From NCBI RefSeq assembly GCF_024637375.1, contig NZ_JAGXFK010000029.1:1-64000 (forward strand): a stretch of 64,000 nt of DNA, in the 5' to 3' direction. Positions 16,485-24,274 of this stretch are shown here, in pieces. The notes under the pieces are model-generated. The model was not told where the DNA came from. It ran no database searches and saw only the letters and a program-made list of their open reading frames with translations. The DNA comes from Sediminimonas sp. (lineage in GTDB: Bacteria; Pseudomonadota; Alphaproteobacteria; Rhodobacterales; Rhodobacteraceae). Each line of letters opens with the position of its first letter. Position 1 is the first letter of the stretch. The position numbers were made by a program, and so were the translations under genes.

Positions 16485-17086
16485 GCACACAGACAGCATT
16501 CGCCCTGGCCGCCGCCGCGCTGCTGGCCCTGGCCGGGTGCCGCGAAGAGGCCGCCGCGCCGCCCGAGCCGGTGAAGATGAGCGCCGACGCGGTCGGGCAT
16601 TTCTGCCAGATGAACATGCTGGAGCACCCCGGCCCCAAGGCGCAGGTGCATCTCGACGGATTGCCGGGATCGCCGTTGTTCTTCGCGCAAGTGCGCGACG
16701 CCATCGCCTACCGCCGGATGCCCGAGCAAAGCCATGCCATCACCGCCACCTATGTCAGCGACATGAGCCATGCGCCCAGTTGGGAAAACCCCGGGCGCGA
16801 GAACTGGATGATCGCGGCGCAGGCGCATTACGTGATCGGCTCGCAGCGGGTGGGCGGCATGGGCGCGCCCGAACTGGTGCCGTTCTCGGACCGTGCCGAC
16901 GCCACCGCCTTCGCCGCGCGCCATGGCGGCCGCGTGGTGCGTCTGGCCGATATCCCCGACGCCGTGGTGCTGGCCCCGGTGGCGGAGGGCGACGCCACGA
17001 CCCCGGCGCAAAACGGCACCTCCGCAAAGGACGACAACGCCGGCTACGCCGAGCGGCTGCGGGCGCTCTCGCGCGAGAAGGAATGA
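16481..17086 (+). CDS. nosL: NosL, copper chaperone lipoprotein
   Basis: A 201-residue outer-envelope lipoprotein: signal peptide with lipobox LAGC, the acylated cysteine at residue 20. The mature part has the Cu(I)-binding Cys/Met motif FCQMNMLEHPGPKAQVHL and the paired alpha-beta repeats of NosL. NosL delivers copper to apo-NosZ. The last 35 residues (after about 165) are a polar tail longer than in many NosL proteins. It overlaps both nosY and nosX by four bases. Confidence 0.93.
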   Translation: MSTQTAFALAAAALLALAGCREEAAAPPEPVKMSADAVGHFCQMNMLEHPGPKAQVHLDGLPGSPLFFAQVRDAIAYRRMPEQSHAITATYVSDMSHAPSWENPGRENWMIAAQAHYVIGSQRVGGMGAPELVPFSDRADATAFAARHGGRVVRLADIPDAVVLAPVAEGDATTPAQNGTSAKDDNAGYAERLRALSREKE

Positions 17087-18009
17087 CCCGCCCCTTCGCC
17101 CGCCGCCAGTTTCTGAACCTCGCGGCCGCCGCGCTGGCCTGCCCCGCGGCGGTGCAGGCGGATACAGGTGTTGAGCGGCACGACTGGCGCGGCACCGCCA
17201 TCGGCGCGGGCGCGCGGATCACGCTTTACCACCCGCGCGGCGATGAATTGCTGGCGCGGGCGCGGGCCGAGATCGACCGGCTGGAAGACATCTTCAGCCT
17301 CTATCGCGCCGATTCGGCGCTGTCGCGGCTCAACCGCGACGGGGGGCTGGCCGCCCCGCCCTTCGAATTGCTGGACTGCCTGTCGCTCTGCGCCCGGGTG
17401 CACCGCGCGAGCGGCGGGCTGTTCGACCCCAGCGTGCAACCCCTCTGGGCGCTTTACGCCGAGGCCCACAACGCCGGGCAGGCGCCGACCGCGGATCAGA
17501 TCACGGCAGTGCTGGCGCGCGTCGGCTGGAAGGGCGTGCACTATGACAGCCGTGAAGTCCGCCTGCGCACGGGCATGGCGCTGACGCTCAACGGGGTCGC
17601 GCAGGGCTATGTCGCCGACCGGGTGGCGGTGCTGCTGGAACGCGCCGGGGCGACACGGGCGCTGGTCTATACCGGCGAGATCCGCACCATCGGCGCCCCC
17701 GCGGGGCGCCCAGGCTGGTCGGTGCAGATCGACGGCGGGCCAAAGCTGAGCCTCAGCGACCGGGGCCTTGCCACCTCCGCCCCGCTGGGTACGGTGTTCG
17801 ACGCCGGCGGCGAGGTCGGTCATATCCTGCACCCGCGCACCGGGCGGCCGGTGCCGGCGCGCTGGCGGCTGGTCTCGGTCAGCGCGCCGCGGGCAGCGCC
17901 GGCCGACGCGCTGGCCACCGCCGGGGCGATGATGCCGGACCGCGCGCGCCTGGCTGCATTGGTCGGGGGATTCCGCGGCGCCCGGATCGAGGCGGCGGTG
18001 CCGGCCTGA
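17083..18009 (+). CDS. nosX: NosX, ApbE-type FAD:protein FMN transferase
   Basis: A 308-residue protein with a twin-arginine-like signal (RRQFLNLAAAALAC). The body is the ApbE fold: DIFSLYRADSALSRLNRDG, FDPSVQPLWALY, ALTLNGVAQGYVADRV and GHILHPRTGRP, the last two forming the flavin and Mg2+ site. ApbE proteins use FAD to attach FMN to a threonine; NosX does so on NosR, whose AGATVT motif is present in this operon. It is the last gene of the nos operon, followed by a short convergent gap before the P450 gene. Confidence 0.93.
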   Translation: MTRPFARRQFLNLAAAALACPAAVQADTGVERHDWRGTAIGAGARITLYHPRGDELLARARAEIDRLEDIFSLYRADSALSRLNRDGGLAAPPFELLDCLSLCARVHRASGGLFDPSVQPLWALYAEAHNAGQAPTADQITAVLARVGWKGVHYDSREVRLRTGMALTLNGVAQGYVADRVAVLLERAGATRALVYTGEIRTIGAPAGRPGWSVQIDGGPKLSLSDRGLATSAPLGTVFDAGGEVGHILHPRTGRPVPARWRLVSVSAPRAAPADALATAGAMMPDRARLAALVGGFRGARIEAAVPA

Positions 18010-18064
18010 TCGCCGCCCGGTGATCCCTGGCGCACGGGCGTCCGCGTCTGACAGCGCAGGAAAC

Positions 18065-19465
18065 TCAGCGCGGCGACAGCCGCAGGTGGATGCCGTCGCG
18101 GGCGCGCACCGTCAACTGCGCTTGCGGCACCGGCTCGGCGCCGGCGACCCGCTCGATGCGGAAGGCGCGCGCCATCATCGCCAGCAGCAGCGGCCCCTCG
18201 GCCATGGCAAACCCCGCACCGGGGCAGACCCGCGCGCCGGCCGAGAACGGAATATAGGCGTCGCGCAGGCACGCCTTGCCGTTCTCGGTGGCGAAACGGT
18301 CGGGGTCGAAATCGTCGGGGCGCTCCCACAGGCGGGCGTGGCGGTGCAGGTGCCAGGGGCTGATGATGATCTGCGCGCCCGGCGGCACGGCGCGATCGCG
18401 GAAACGCTCCGGGCACGCGGCCTCGCGCACGAACATCGGCACCGGCGGGTAAAGGCGCATGGTTTCGCGAAATACCGCGCGCGCCTGCGGCAGCTTCGAC
18501 AGGGCCGAGAAATAGATCTTGTCGGGCTCGAACGCGGCGCTGGCCTCGTTTGCCAGCCGGTCCTGCCAGTCGGGATAAAGCGCCAGCAGGTAAAGCGCCC
18601 ATGCCAATGCCGAGGCCGAGGTCTCGTGCCCGGCAAGAAAGAAGATCGCCACCTGGTCGACCATCTCGTCGGTGTCGAAAGTCTGGCCTGTCTCGGGGTC
18701 GGGGGTGGTCATGATCTTGGTCGCCAGGTCGTCGGGCGCGATGCCGGCGTCGAGCGCCGCCGCCCGGTCCACCGTCAGCCGCGTGATGGCGGCGCGGATG
18801 GTGCGCGCGGTGGCGCGCGTGCGGCGTGAATGCAGTCGTGGCACCCAGCCGGGCAACGGCAGCAGCGCGCCGATATTGAGCAGCGGCTGCGCCTTCTGGT
18901 GGGCACGGAAGGCCGAGAACACGTCGGCCGCCAGCTCGTGCTCGATCGGGATGGAAAACAACGTGCGAAAGATCACGTCGGCGGCGGCGTGGCTGGTCTG
19001 CGCCTCGATCTCGACCGGGCGGCCATCGGCCAGCGGCGCGAGGCGCGCCACCATCGCCTGGCCCGCGTCCCACATCGCCGGAAAGGTGTCGCGCAGGCGC
19101 CCGCCCTCGAACGCCGGGTCGATGATGCGGCGCTGGCGCGCCCATGTCGCGCCGTTGGTGATGAACACCGAGTTGCCCAGCAGCGGCGTCAGCCCCTCGC
19201 GGATGCGCCGCGACTTGGGAAAATCGGCGGGCCGGCGGCGCAGCACCAGGTCAACCAGATCGGGATCGTTGCACAGGTAAGAGCGGAAGAACGGCGTGCG
19301 GAACTCGGCCATCCAGGCGCGATACAACCGCGCCGGCTGGGCCGACAGGATGTCGCGGCGAAACAGCCGCGCATAGCGCCACAATGACACCTTGCCCGGC
19401 CGCGCGGCCGGTTTCGGGGGCATGGGCCGTGGTGGCGGCGGGGTGTCGGCTGGCATCGGGGTCAT
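18065..19465 (-). CDS. Cytochrome P450
   Basis: A 466-residue soluble bacterial P450. Diagnostic motifs: I-helix AGHETSASA with the oxygen-activating threonine, K-helix ETMR (ExxR), PERF region, and heme loop FSAGARVCPGAGFA (FxxGxxxCxG) with the axial cysteine. A proline-rich N-terminus (residues 1-20, PPPPRPMPPKP) takes the place of the usual membrane anchor. Start ATG at 19465; ATG at 19456 is an alternative. The substrate is not evident. It lies between the nos operon and ubiX on the ubiX strand with a gap of about 75 bases, and no ferredoxin partner gene is nearby. Confidence 0.9.
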   Translation of the reverse strand: MTPMPADTPPPPRPMPPKPAARPGKVSLWRYARLFRRDILSAQPARLYRAWMAEFRTPFFRSYLCNDPDLVDLVLRRRPADFPKSRRIREGLTPLLGNSVFITNGATWARQRRIIDPAFEGGRLRDTFPAMWDAGQAMVARLAPLADGRPVEIEAQTSHAAADVIFRTLFSIPIEHELAADVFSAFRAHQKAQPLLNIGALLPLPGWVPRLHSRRTRATARTIRAAITRLTVDRAAALDAGIAPDDLATKIMTTPDPETGQTFDTDEMVDQVAIFFLAGHETSASALAWALYLLALYPDWQDRLANEASAAFEPDKIYFSALSKLPQARAVFRETMRLYPPVPMFVREAACPERFRDRAVPPGAQIIISPWHLHRHARLWERPDDFDPDRFATENGKACLRDAYIPFSAGARVCPGAGFAMAEGPLLLAMMARAFRIERVAGAEPVPQAQLTVRARDGIHLRLSPR

Positions 19466-19541
19466 CCTGATCGGCGCGGCGGCGGCACGCGCCAACCCTG
19501 CCCGCCCGCGCCGGGCCGGGTCAAGCACGCGGCGGGGGCGC

Positions 19542-20129
19542 TCATGGCGCGGCCGGGTCGCCCGCGCCCTGCCACCCTGCCGCGCAGGGCGCGCCCGGCA
19601 GCCCCAGCAGATCGACCGCGCGCGCGGCGATCTGGTCGGTCACGGCATCCATGCCGTCCGCGCCCATGTACCACGCCGGCACCGGTGGCATCACGATCGC
19701 GCCCATTTCCGTCACCGCCGTCATGTTGCGCAGATGCGCCAGCGTCAGCGGCGCCTCGCGCGCCAACAGCACCAGCGGGCGGCGCTGCTTGAGGGACACG
19801 CCGGCGGCACGGGTCAGCAGGTTGTCGTCGAGGCCGTGCGCCACCGCCGCGAGGGTGCGCATCGAACAGGGCGCCACGATCATCCCCGCCACCGGAACCG
19901 AACCCGACGCGATGGCGGCGCCGATGTCGGATACCGGGTAGCTGCGCGTGGCCAGACCGCGCAGCGCCGCCTCGGCGTGCGCGCCGCACTCGGTAGCCAG
20001 CGTGCGGCGGGCGGCACGGCTGATCACCAGGTCGATCCCCACGCCCCTGGCCGCCAGGTGGCGCGCCGCCGCCAAAGCCAGCGCCGCGCCCGAGGCGCCC
20101 GACACCCCCAGCACCACGCGCGCGCTCAT
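19542..20129 (-). CDS. ubiX: Flavin prenyltransferase UbiX
   Basis: A 195-residue flavoprotein that prenylates FMN to make the cofactor prFMN used by UbiD decarboxylases. The N-terminal VVLGVSGASGAALA is the flavin/phosphate-binding motif; the conserved middle is VAPCSMRTLAAVAHG with DNLLTRAAGVSLKQRRPLVL, and the C-terminal MPPVPAWY and DQIAARAVDLLGL are family hallmarks. ATG at 20129 overlaps the UbiD stop by four bases, so both enzymes are made from one message and act in ubiquinone biosynthesis. Confidence 0.94.
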   Translation of the reverse strand: MSARVVLGVSGASGAALALAAARHLAARGVGIDLVISRAARRTLATECGAHAEAALRGLATRSYPVSDIGAAIASGSVPVAGMIVAPCSMRTLAAVAHGLDDNLLTRAAGVSLKQRRPLVLLAREAPLTLAHLRNMTAVTEMGAIVMPPVPAWYMGADGMDAVTDQIAARAVDLLGLPGAPCAAGWQGAGDPAAP

Positions 20130-21619
20130 GCCAGCCCCGCGCGCGCCACCAGATCGGCGGCAAAGGTTTCGGCCTCGGGGCTCATGGCCATGACGCGGCC
20201 CCACTCGCGCGTCGTCTCGGACCCGATCTTGGTGGTGGCGTCGATGCCCATCTTGCCGGCCAGCCCCGCCCGGGGGGAGGCAAAATCGAGGTAATCCATC
20301 GGCGTGCCCTCCAGCACCGTCACGTCGCGGCCCGGGTCCATGCGGGTGGCCATCGCCCAGGCCACGTCGTTCCAGTCGCGCGGGTCGATGTCGTCGTCGA
20401 CGACCACGATCATCTTGGTATAGCTGAACTGTGCCAGCATCCCCCACAGCGCCATCATCACCCGCCGCGCCTGCCCGGGGTAACGCTTGGCGATGCTGAC
20501 CACCGCGATACGGTAGGAACACGCCGCCGGCGGCAACCAGAGATCGACGACCTCGGGGATTTGCGCGCGGATCACCGGCAGCGCCAGGTCGTTGAACACC
20601 TCGCCGATGACCGAGGGCTCGTCCGGCGGCCGGCCGGTATGGGTGGACAGGTATAGCGGGTCGCGCCGGTGGGTCAGCGCCGAGACGCGCATCACCGGGA
20701 ACGGTTCGGCCGCGTTGTAGTACCCCGTATGGTCGCCGAACGGGCCCTCGGGCGCGGTTTCGCCGGGGTGAACCCACCCTTCGATCACCATCTCGGCGCG
20801 CGCCGGCACCATCAGCGGCACCGTGCGTGCCGGCACCATCTCGGCCCGCGCGCCGCGCAGCACGCCGGAAAAGCCGATCTCGGACACGCCCTCGGGCAAT
20901 GGCAGCGCCGCGGCCAGCAGCAATGCCGGGTCGGCGCCCAGCGCGATGGCCACCGGCATCGGCGCCCCCGCCCGCGCCCATGTGCGGTGGTGCGCGGCCC
21001 CGCCCCGGTGCGCCAGCCAGCGCAGGATCAGCCGGCCACCGTCCAGCACCTGGGCACGGTAGATGCCGGCGTTGTAGGTGTGCAGGGCCTCGGCGGCGCT
21101 GTCATGGGCGCGGGTCAGCACCACCGGCCAAGTGATCAGCGGGCCGGCATCGCCGGGCCAGCAGGTCTGCACCGGCAGGCGGGTCAGATCGGGCGTCTCA
21201 TCCACCTGATCATGCACCGGGGCGCGCTTGCCGACATGGGGGCGCGCATCGAGCGCCGCGCGCAGCATCGGCCAGCGCGCCAGCGCATCGCGCATGCCGG
21301 TGACCGGCGCCGGCGCACGCAATGCGGCCAGGAAGGCGCCCAGATCAGGCACGCCATCCTCGCCGCAGCCCAACCCGGCGGCCACCCTCGCACGGGTGCC
21401 GAAAAGGTTGGCAACCACCGGCACGCGCGCGCGGCTGCCATCCGCCAGAACGGGCGCCTCGAAGCGCAGCACCGGGCCACCCGTCCGCAGCACCCTGTCG
21501 GCCACCGCGGTCATCTGGTGAACGACGGAAACCGGCTCGACCACGGTCGCCAGATCGTCACGCGCCGCGAGATCGGACAGGAACGCCCGCAGGCTATGGC
21601 GGCGCGGCTGGCCGGTCAT
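20126..21619 (-). CDS. ubiD: UbiD, prFMN-dependent 3-polyprenyl-4-hydroxybenzoate decarboxylase
   Basis: A 497-residue decarboxylase acting on the polyprenylated 4-hydroxybenzoate of ubiquinone synthesis. Signature regions are NAGIYRAQVLDGGRLILRWL with HRGG, EGPFGDHTGYY and the C-terminal DATTKIGSETTREWGR. Start: ATG at 21619 (MTGQPRRHSLRAFL) is preferred over upstream ATGs because GGAG lies seven bases before it and because a class II FNR-type activator site at 21677-21690 would then give a 23-base leader. It is divergent from ubiTUV and overlaps ubiX. Confidence 0.94.
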   Translation of the reverse strand: MTGQPRRHSLRAFLSDLAARDDLATVVEPVSVVHQMTAVADRVLRTGGPVLRFEAPVLADGSRARVPVVANLFGTRARVAAGLGCGEDGVPDLGAFLAALRAPAPVTGMRDALARWPMLRAALDARPHVGKRAPVHDQVDETPDLTRLPVQTCWPGDAGPLITWPVVLTRAHDSAAEALHTYNAGIYRAQVLDGGRLILRWLAHRGGAAHHRTWARAGAPMPVAIALGADPALLLAAALPLPEGVSEIGFSGVLRGARAEMVPARTVPLMVPARAEMVIEGWVHPGETAPEGPFGDHTGYYNAAEPFPVMRVSALTHRRDPLYLSTHTGRPPDEPSVIGEVFNDLALPVIRAQIPEVVDLWLPPAACSYRIAVVSIAKRYPGQARRVMMALWGMLAQFSYTKMIVVVDDDIDPRDWNDVAWAMATRMDPGRDVTVLEGTPMDYLDFASPRAGLAGKMGIDATTKIGSETTREWGRVMAMSPEAETFAADLVARAGLA

Positions 21620-21676
21620 GCGCAGTCTCCGAAAACTCGCTTTCGCCATGCCTAGCACCGCTGCGGCAGGGCAGTA

Positions 21677-21690
21677 TTGACATATGTCAA
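21677..21690. promoter_or_regulatory. Perfect FNR-type palindrome between ubiDX and ubiTUV
   Basis: TTGACATATGTCAA is a perfect 14-base palindrome of the FNR/CRP-FNR type (TTGAC-N4-GTCAA). Its centre is 41.5 bases from predicted start points on both sides: about 21725 for ubiT (leader about 40 bases) and about 21642 for ubiD starting at 21619 (leader about 23 bases). One site could therefore switch on both divergent units when oxygen falls. Confidence 0.75.
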
Positions 21691-21765
21691 ATCTTCGTCG
21701 CCCCGTCGGCGCTAGGCTGTCTGCGGTGTCTCGCTCGAGACACCCTCGCTTGACAGGAGTTCGCC

Positions 21766-22302
21766 TTGCCCGATTCCGCTGTGTCGTTCCCGCTTGCCCC
21801 GCGCCCGCTGGCGGCGGGGCTGCGGGTCTTGCCGCTATTCCCGCTGGCCGCGCCGCTCAGCCTGCTGGCACGGCGGGTGATCGCCGCCAATCCCGGCCTG
21901 ATCGAGCGGTTGGGAGTGTATGGCGCCTGTCGCTTTGCCATCGACCCCACCGATCTGCCGCTGGTGTTGCTGTTGCACCCGCACCCCAGCCGGGCGCGGA
22001 TCACCGTGCACCGCCGCCCACCCGCCGAAGCCGACACGCGCATCGCCGGGCCGCTGGCGGCGCTTCTAGGGTTGGTGCACGGCACCTGGGACGGCGATGC
22101 GCTGTTCTTCTCGCGCGACCTGGTGATCGAGGGCGACACCGGCGCGGCGCTGGCGCTGCGCAACGCCATCGACGACGCCGAGCTGGACCTTGGTGCCGAG
22201 GTGGCGGGGCTGGCCGGGCCGATGCGCGGGCGGCTGGCACCACTGATCGGGCTGGCCGAGCGGGTGACGCGCCTGCCGTTGCGCCGCACAAGGGAGGTGT
22301 GA
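21766..22302 (+). CDS. ubiT: UbiT, SCP2-domain accessory factor of anaerobic ubiquinone synthesis
   Basis: A 178-residue SCP2-type lipid-binding protein (YhbT in E. coli nomenclature). The middle shows the domain pattern GACRFAIDPTDLPLVLLLHP and DTRIAGPLAALLGLVHG with DALFFSRDLVIEGDT. UbiT is thought to bind quinone intermediates for the UbiU-UbiV hydroxylase. Start: TTG at 21766 with AGGAG eight bases upstream; no in-frame ATG suits. It is followed directly by ubiU, as in other anaerobic ubiquinone loci. The identification rests on both domain and context. Confidence 0.88.
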   Translation: MPDSAVSFPLAPRPLAAGLRVLPLFPLAAPLSLLARRVIAANPGLIERLGVYGACRFAIDPTDLPLVLLLHPHPSRARITVHRRPPAEADTRIAGPLAALLGLVHGTWDGDALFFSRDLVIEGDTGAALALRNAIDDAELDLGAEVAGLAGPMRGRLAPLIGLAERVTRLPLRRTREV

Positions 22303-22306
22303 GGCG

Positions 22307-23287
22307 ATGGAACTGGTCTGCCCTGCCGGCACCCCCGCGGCGCTGCGCGCAGCCGTCGCGGCGGGCGCGCACACCGTTTACTGCGGCTATGCCGACGACA
22401 CCAACGCGCGCAACTTTCCCGGGCTGAATTTCTCGCGCGCGGAAATGGAAGCAGCCATCGCCCACGCCCATGCGCAGTGCGCAAAGGTGCTGGTGGCGAT
22501 CAACACGTTCCCGCGCGCCGGCGACCCCGGCCCGTGGCACGCCGCCGTCGCCGATGCCGCGGCCGCCGGCGCCGACGCGGTGATCCTGGCCGATACCGGG
22601 CTGCTGGCGCACACGGCCGAGCACCACCCGGACCTGCGCCGCCATCTGTCGGTGCAGGCCGCCGCCGCCAACCCCGACGCGATCAATTTCCACGCCGAGG
22701 CGTTCGGGGTCAAACGCGTGGTGCTGCCTCGGGTTCTGAGCGTGCAGGAAATCACCGCGATCAACCGCGAGATCGACGTGGAAACCGAGGTGTTCGTCTT
22801 CGGCGGGCTGTGCGTGATGGCCGAGGGGCGCTGTTCGCTGTCGTCCTACGCCACCGGGCAATCGCCCAACATGAACGGGGTGTGTTCGCCCGCCAGCCAT
22901 GTCGCCTATGACGAGGATGCAGACGGCACCCTGTCGGCGCGGCTGGGGGGCTTTACCATCCACCGTTCGGCCAGGGGCGAGCCGGCCCCCTACCCGACGC
23001 TGTGCAAGGGCTGTTTCACCTCCAACGCGCGCACCGGGTACGTGTTCGAGGATCCCACCAGCCTGGATGCCTCGCAGCTTATCCCGCAACTGGCCAAGGC
23101 CGGGGTGAGCGCGCTCAAGATTGAGGGGCGGCAACGCTCGCGTGCCTATGTCGCAAAGGTGGTGCGCGCCTTTCGCGCCGCCACCGATGCGCTGGCGGCA
23201 GGCCGGCCGATCCCGCCGGGCACGCTGGCGGCGCTGACCGAGGGGCAAAGCGCCACCACCGGCGCCTATGCCAAGACCTGGAGGTAA
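22307..23287 (+). CDS. ubiU: UbiU, U32-family subunit of oxygen-independent hydroxylase
   Basis: A 326-residue member of the peptidase U32 family in the UbiU branch. It starts MELVCPAGTPAALRAAVAAG and carries the iron-sulfur cysteines in GGLCVMAEGRCSLSS, NGVCSPASH and LCKGCFTS, matching the four-cysteine [4Fe-4S] site of UbiU. With UbiV it hydroxylates ubiquinone precursors using prephenate instead of O2. ATG at 22307 follows a good GAGG ribosome site four bases after the ubiT stop; ubiV follows by four bases. Confidence 0.92.
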   Translation: MELVCPAGTPAALRAAVAAGAHTVYCGYADDTNARNFPGLNFSRAEMEAAIAHAHAQCAKVLVAINTFPRAGDPGPWHAAVADAAAAGADAVILADTGLLAHTAEHHPDLRRHLSVQAAAANPDAINFHAEAFGVKRVVLPRVLSVQEITAINREIDVETEVFVFGGLCVMAEGRCSLSSYATGQSPNMNGVCSPASHVAYDEDADGTLSARLGGFTIHRSARGEPAPYPTLCKGCFTSNARTGYVFEDPTSLDASQLIPQLAKAGVSALKIEGRQRSRAYVAKVVRAFRAATDALAAGRPIPPGTLAALTEGQSATTGAYAKTWR

Positions 23288-23291
23288 GCGG

Positions 23292-24182
23292 ATGGACCTG
23301 ACCGTGGGCCCCAACCAGTTTTTCTGGGGCGCCGAAACCTGGCGCGACTTCTACGCCGAGCTGGCCGACGAGGCGCCGGTGGATCGCGTCGTTCTGGGCG
23401 AGCTGGTGTGCTCCAAGCGCCTGCCGTTCTACCAAGCCGATATCCCCGGCGCCGTGGAGCGGCTGCAAGCCGCCGGCAAGCGCGTGGCGCTGACCTCGCT
23501 GGCGCTGGTCACGCTGAAGCGCGAGCGCAAGCTGATGGCCGAGCTGTTCGAAACGGGGCTGGAGATCGAGGTCAATGACCTGACCGCGCTGGCGCATCTG
23601 CCCGAAGGCGCGGCGTTCGGCGTAGGCCCGCTGGTCAATTGCTACAACGAGGGCACGGCGGCGTGGCTGGCGACGCGGGGCGCGGGGCGCATCTGCCTGC
23701 CGCCGGAGTTGCCGTTGACCTCGGTCACGGCGATCACCGCTGCCTGCCCCGCCCCGGTCGAGGTCTGGGGGTGGGGGCGGCTTCCGCTGGCGATCTCGGG
23801 GCGGTGCTATCACGCCCGGCTGCACGACCGGGCCAAGGACAACTGCCAGTTCGTCTGCGACACCGATCCCGACGGGCGCGAGGTCGAAACGCTCGACGGG
23901 CAGCCATTCCTGGCCGTGAACGGGGTGCAGACGCTGTCGGCGGCCTGCGCCAATGCCGCGCACCAGCTTGGCCCCTTGCGCAACGCAGGCGTTTCGGCGC
24001 TGCGGCTGTCGCCGCAGTCGGCGGGGTTCACGGCGGTGTGCCGCGACTTCCGCGCGCTTGCGGACGGGCGAATGAGCGCGGCAGAGCTGTCAGCGCGCAA
24101 CCTGCCCGACGCCCCCGGCGGCGCCTATTGCGACGGTTTCCTGACCGGCATGAGCGGCGTGGCGTGGTCGCAGGCGGGGTAG
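23292..24182 (+). CDS. ubiV: UbiV, U32-family partner of UbiU
   Basis: A 296-residue U32-family protein. Cysteines fit UbiV: one in GELVCSKRLPFY near residue 40 and three in GRCYHAR..NCQFVC spaced C-x12-C-x3-C, the spacing known for the [4Fe-4S] cluster of E. coli UbiV. It forms a heterodimer with UbiU for O2-independent hydroxylation. Start ATG at 23292 has an AAGCGG-type ribosome site; ATG-less extension upstream lies in ubiU. The gene ends facing the convergent histidine kinase gene. Confidence 0.92.
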   Translation: MDLTVGPNQFFWGAETWRDFYAELADEAPVDRVVLGELVCSKRLPFYQADIPGAVERLQAAGKRVALTSLALVTLKRERKLMAELFETGLEIEVNDLTALAHLPEGAAFGVGPLVNCYNEGTAAWLATRGAGRICLPPELPLTSVTAITAACPAPVEVWGWGRLPLAISGRCYHARLHDRAKDNCQFVCDTDPDGREVETLDGQPFLAVNGVQTLSAACANAAHQLGPLRNAGVSALRLSPQSAGFTAVCRDFRALADGRMSAAELSARNLPDAPGGAYCDGFLTGMSGVAWSQAG

Positions 24183-24274
24183 GACCGCACTTTGGGGATC
24201 GCGACGTGAGCCGGCGCCGACGCGGCGCCCCGCTGGCCGGCCTTGCGGTGAACGCAAGGCCGCAGCCGATCAAG

